Assembly: GCA_049323655.1 (NCBI GenBank)
Contig: JBMONO010000025.1
Coordinates: 1 to 64,000, forward strand
Direction: 5' to 3'
From: DB1 sp049323655
GTDB taxonomy: Bacteria; Desulfobacterota; Desulfobulbia; Desulfobulbales; SURF-16
Length of the DNA stretch: 64,000 nucleotides
In this document: positions 62,620 through 64,000 of the stretch, in pieces
Layout of the letters: each line of letters begins with the position of its first letter
How positions within the stretch are numbered: position 1 is the first letter of the stretch
Made by a program: the position numbers and the translations under genes
The notes under the pieces: model-generated
The model's database searches: none
The model's input: only the letters and a program-made list of their open reading frames with translations
Told to the model about the DNA's origin: nothing

Positions 62620-63639
62620 ATGGCGCACCGTATTGCAATCAACGGCTACGGCAGAATCGGCCGGGCAGTCGTCCGGGCCTGTTACGGCTCGGCTCAATGC
62701 CGGGAGAAGATCAGGATCGCGGCGATTAATGAACTTGCCTCCATCGACCAGATTGCCTATTTGACCAGGTACGACTCCACCCACGGACCCTGCCCGGAGC
62801 AAGTGACGGGCAGTCCCGGAGCACTGCGGATCAACGGCGATGTCATCGCCGTTACCGCTTATCGTCACATAACCGAGCTGCCATGGGCTGATCACGGTAT
62901 CGACATCGTGCTGGAATGTTCAGGATGCCATGTGAGTCGCACCGCTCTGCAGCCCCATCTCGACCGGGGGGCCGGTCGGGTGATTCTTTCCTGTCCGGGC
63001 GGCGACGACCTCGACGCCACTGTGGTCTGCGGCGTCAATGATCAGCTGTTGCGCAGGGAACACACCATCATCTCCAACGCCTCCTGCACGACCAACTGCA
63101 TCGTGCCGGTCATCAAAGTGCTGGATGACGCCCTTGCCATCGAACGGGGGGTGATGACGACCATCCATTCCATGATGAATGATCAGCCGGTGCTCGACAG
63201 CTATCATCATAGTCATGATCTGCGGCGGTGTCGGAGCGGGATCCAGTCCATGGTGCCGGTGGTGACCGAACTGGCCCGGGGAGTGGGACGGATTCTCCCC
63301 CATCTGGCCGGTCGTTTTCAGTCGGCCTCGCTGCGGGTGCCGACCGCCAATGTCTCTGTCATCGACCTGACCGTCACCGTCGGGCGGGATATTGATCGCA
63401 ATGGGGTGAACGACCTCTTTCAAGAGGCAGCATCCGGGTCGTTGGCCGGGATTCTGGGGTATACCGAGGAACCGCAGGTGTCCAGCGATTTCAATGGCGA
63501 CAGCAGGTCGGCGGTGGTCGATGGCAGTCAGACCCAGGTGAGCGGAGGTCGGCTGGTGCGGGTGCTGGCGTGGTTTGATAATGAATGGGGCTATGCCAAT
63601 CGCATGCTCGATGTGGCGCAGCGACTTTTGGCTTTCTAA
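62620..63639 (+). CDS. Glyceraldehyde-3-phosphate / erythrose-4-phosphate dehydrogenase family protein
   Basis: A 339-residue NAD(P)-dependent dehydrogenase. N-terminal INGYGRIGRAVVRA dinucleotide fold, catalytic Cys in SNASCTTNCIVPVIKVLDD, then TTIHSMMNDQPVLDSYHHS, RRCRSGIQSMVPV, RVPTANVSVIDL and WFDNEWGYANRML. The MNDQPVLDSYH segment is typical of Epd (erythrose-4-phosphate dehydrogenase), but many deltaproteobacterial GAPDHs share it, so substrate choice is open. ATG 62620 is set by the fold; it has no Shine-Dalgarno. Confidence 0.9.
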   Translation: MAHRIAINGYGRIGRAVVRACYGSAQCREKIRIAAINELASIDQIAYLTRYDSTHGPCPEQVTGSPGALRINGDVIAVTAYRHITELPWADHGIDIVLECSGCHVSRTALQPHLDRGAGRVILSCPGGDDLDATVVCGVNDQLLRREHTIISNASCTTNCIVPVIKVLDDALAIERGVMTTIHSMMNDQPVLDSYHHSHDLRRCRSGIQSMVPVVTELARGVGRILPHLAGRFQSASLRVPTANVSVIDLTVTVGRDIDRNGVNDLFQEAASGSLAGILGYTEEPQVSSDFNGDSRSAVVDGSQTQVSGGRLVRVLAWFDNEWGYANRMLDVAQRLLAF

Positions 63640-63644
63640 TCCTT

Positions 63645-63780
63645 GATGGAATCGTAAAAACTGAAACTCAACCACAGAGACCGCAGAACACACAGAGATA
63701 ACTAATTGTAATTAAATATTTTTTCTCTTCGCCCTCAGTGCGTTCTGTGGTGAAAAAAAGACTTTTTACGATTGCATCAA
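63645..63780 (+). repeat. Family I CCACAGAG palindromic repeat, copy 7
   Basis: GATGGAATCGTAAAAACTG five bases after the dehydrogenase stop, CAACCACAGAGACCGCAGA, TTCTGTGGTG, and CTTTTTACGATTGCATCAA. It lies between two converging genes and could serve as a terminator for both. Confidence 0.85.
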
Positions 63781-63813
63781 TCCATTTTCGCGGGCAACAG
63801 GACCGACGCCGGG

Positions 63814-64000
63814 TCAGTTGTGCAGTTCTGCAAAATGCTCGGTTTCTTCTTCCGCCAGCAGGGCATCGTTCGGGGTTTCAATGCCGAACCGTTCTATCTT
63901 CCTGCGCAGGGTGTCCTTTGAGATCTGCAACTCCCGGCAGGTTGCCATTCTCCGCCATCTGTTGCGCTGCAATGCCTGCATGATAATATACTTTTCCGCC
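63814..64000 (-). CDS. C-terminus of a NtrC-family sigma-54-dependent activator (Fis-type HTH), cut by window edge
   Basis: Reading from the right edge, a frame encodes AEKYIIMQALQRNRWRRMATCRELQISKDTLRRKIERFGI and ends HFAELHN with TGA at 63814-63816. This is the HTH_8 (Fis-like) DNA-binding domain that ends NtrC-type enhancer-binding proteins, where N-x-W-x-x-x-x-x-x-x-L-x-I-x-x-x-T-L-x-x-K-I is diagnostic. The AAA+ domain and any receiver lie outside the window. Only about 61 residues are visible. Confidence 0.82.
   Translation of the reverse strand, partial: AEKYIIMQALQRNRWRRMATCRELQISKDTLRRKIERFGIETPNDALLAEEETEHFAELHN

Overview
The window is a high-GC, densely coded bacterial chromosome segment with about 57 protein genes on both strands, short intergenic gaps and no rRNA or tRNA gene that I could see. 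Gene content points to a Gram-negative anaerobe, most likely a deltaproteobacterium (Desulfobacterota, Desulfobulbales-like). The pointers are a NikR-controlled ECF nickel transporter of the NikK/L/M/Q/O type, outer-membrane and lipid A-type envelope genes, a c-type-haem DUF3365 sensor, FolE2 in place of FolE, a possible selenoprotein and a sigma-54-like promoter. The taxonomic call is inference from gene types, not from a marker gene.

Layout. 0-5 kb: end of a possible small lipoprotein, a secreted S8 protease with five Asp/Gly-rich repeats, an ArsR regulator with a possible UGA-recoded partner gene, and a divergent TauE/SafE exporter. 5-9 kb: a minus-strand chromate-resistance-like operon (ChrB-like, small protein, HD-rhodanese fusion, Cys-rich peptide, MFS exporter) behind a promoter with two palindromes. 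8.8-11.2 kb: a scrambled patch made of a duplicated nikR tail, a duplicated rhodanese fragment and a decayed IS3-family end, followed by hipBA. 11.4-19 kb: RluA-type pseudouridine synthase, cysteine desulfurase, nikR and the divergent nickel ECF transporter operon with its terminator. 19.4-26.8 kb: K+ uptake (TrkH/TrkA plus a HAMP-like sensor), MscS, a DUF481 outer-membrane protein and a SpoIIIAA-like ATPase. 26.8-32.6 kb: a 1025-residue PHP-like/membrane protein of unknown function, pyruvate kinase, an FKBP isomerase and a small membrane protein behind a sigma-54-like promoter with three upstream palindromes.

32.6-40.6 kb: an HD-GYP / HlyD / ABC ATPase / two-permease MacB-like operon, a PilZ-like protein, a DUF4350-like protein and a ParB-like protein. 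40.9-47.4 kb: RibD_C-like reductase, a PP-loop enzyme with a TtcA/TtuA-like Cys pattern and GTP cyclohydrolase FolE2, then CCA-adding enzyme and glycogen phosphorylase followed by a 9-bp tandem repeat. 47.6-50.7 kb: ExeA-like ATPase, haem/HAMP sensor and TPR-OmpA protein. 51-58 kb: envelope block with a YejM/PbgA-like sulfatase-fold protein, an OmpR/EnvZ-type two-component pair, a convergent LTA-synthase-like transferase and a PAP2 phosphatase. 58.5-64 kb: lone receiver protein, DnaQ-like exonuclease with a cNMP/CBS/DUF294 protein, an Epd-like glyceraldehyde-3-phosphate dehydrogenase, and the C-terminal Fis-type HTH of a NtrC-family activator cut by the window edge.

Intergenic DNA is colonised by two short palindromic repeat families (7 copies of a ~130-bp CCACAGAG element and several copies of a ~105-bp element) that share the same TTTTTACG-type ends, plus a separate ~180-bp element with inverted ends at 59.2 kb. 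The points most worth a second look are the possible selenoprotein, the FolE2/PP-loop/RibD_C cluster, the sigma-54 module at 32.1-32.4 kb, the duplicated mosaic at 8.8-9.6 kb and the modular repeat families.
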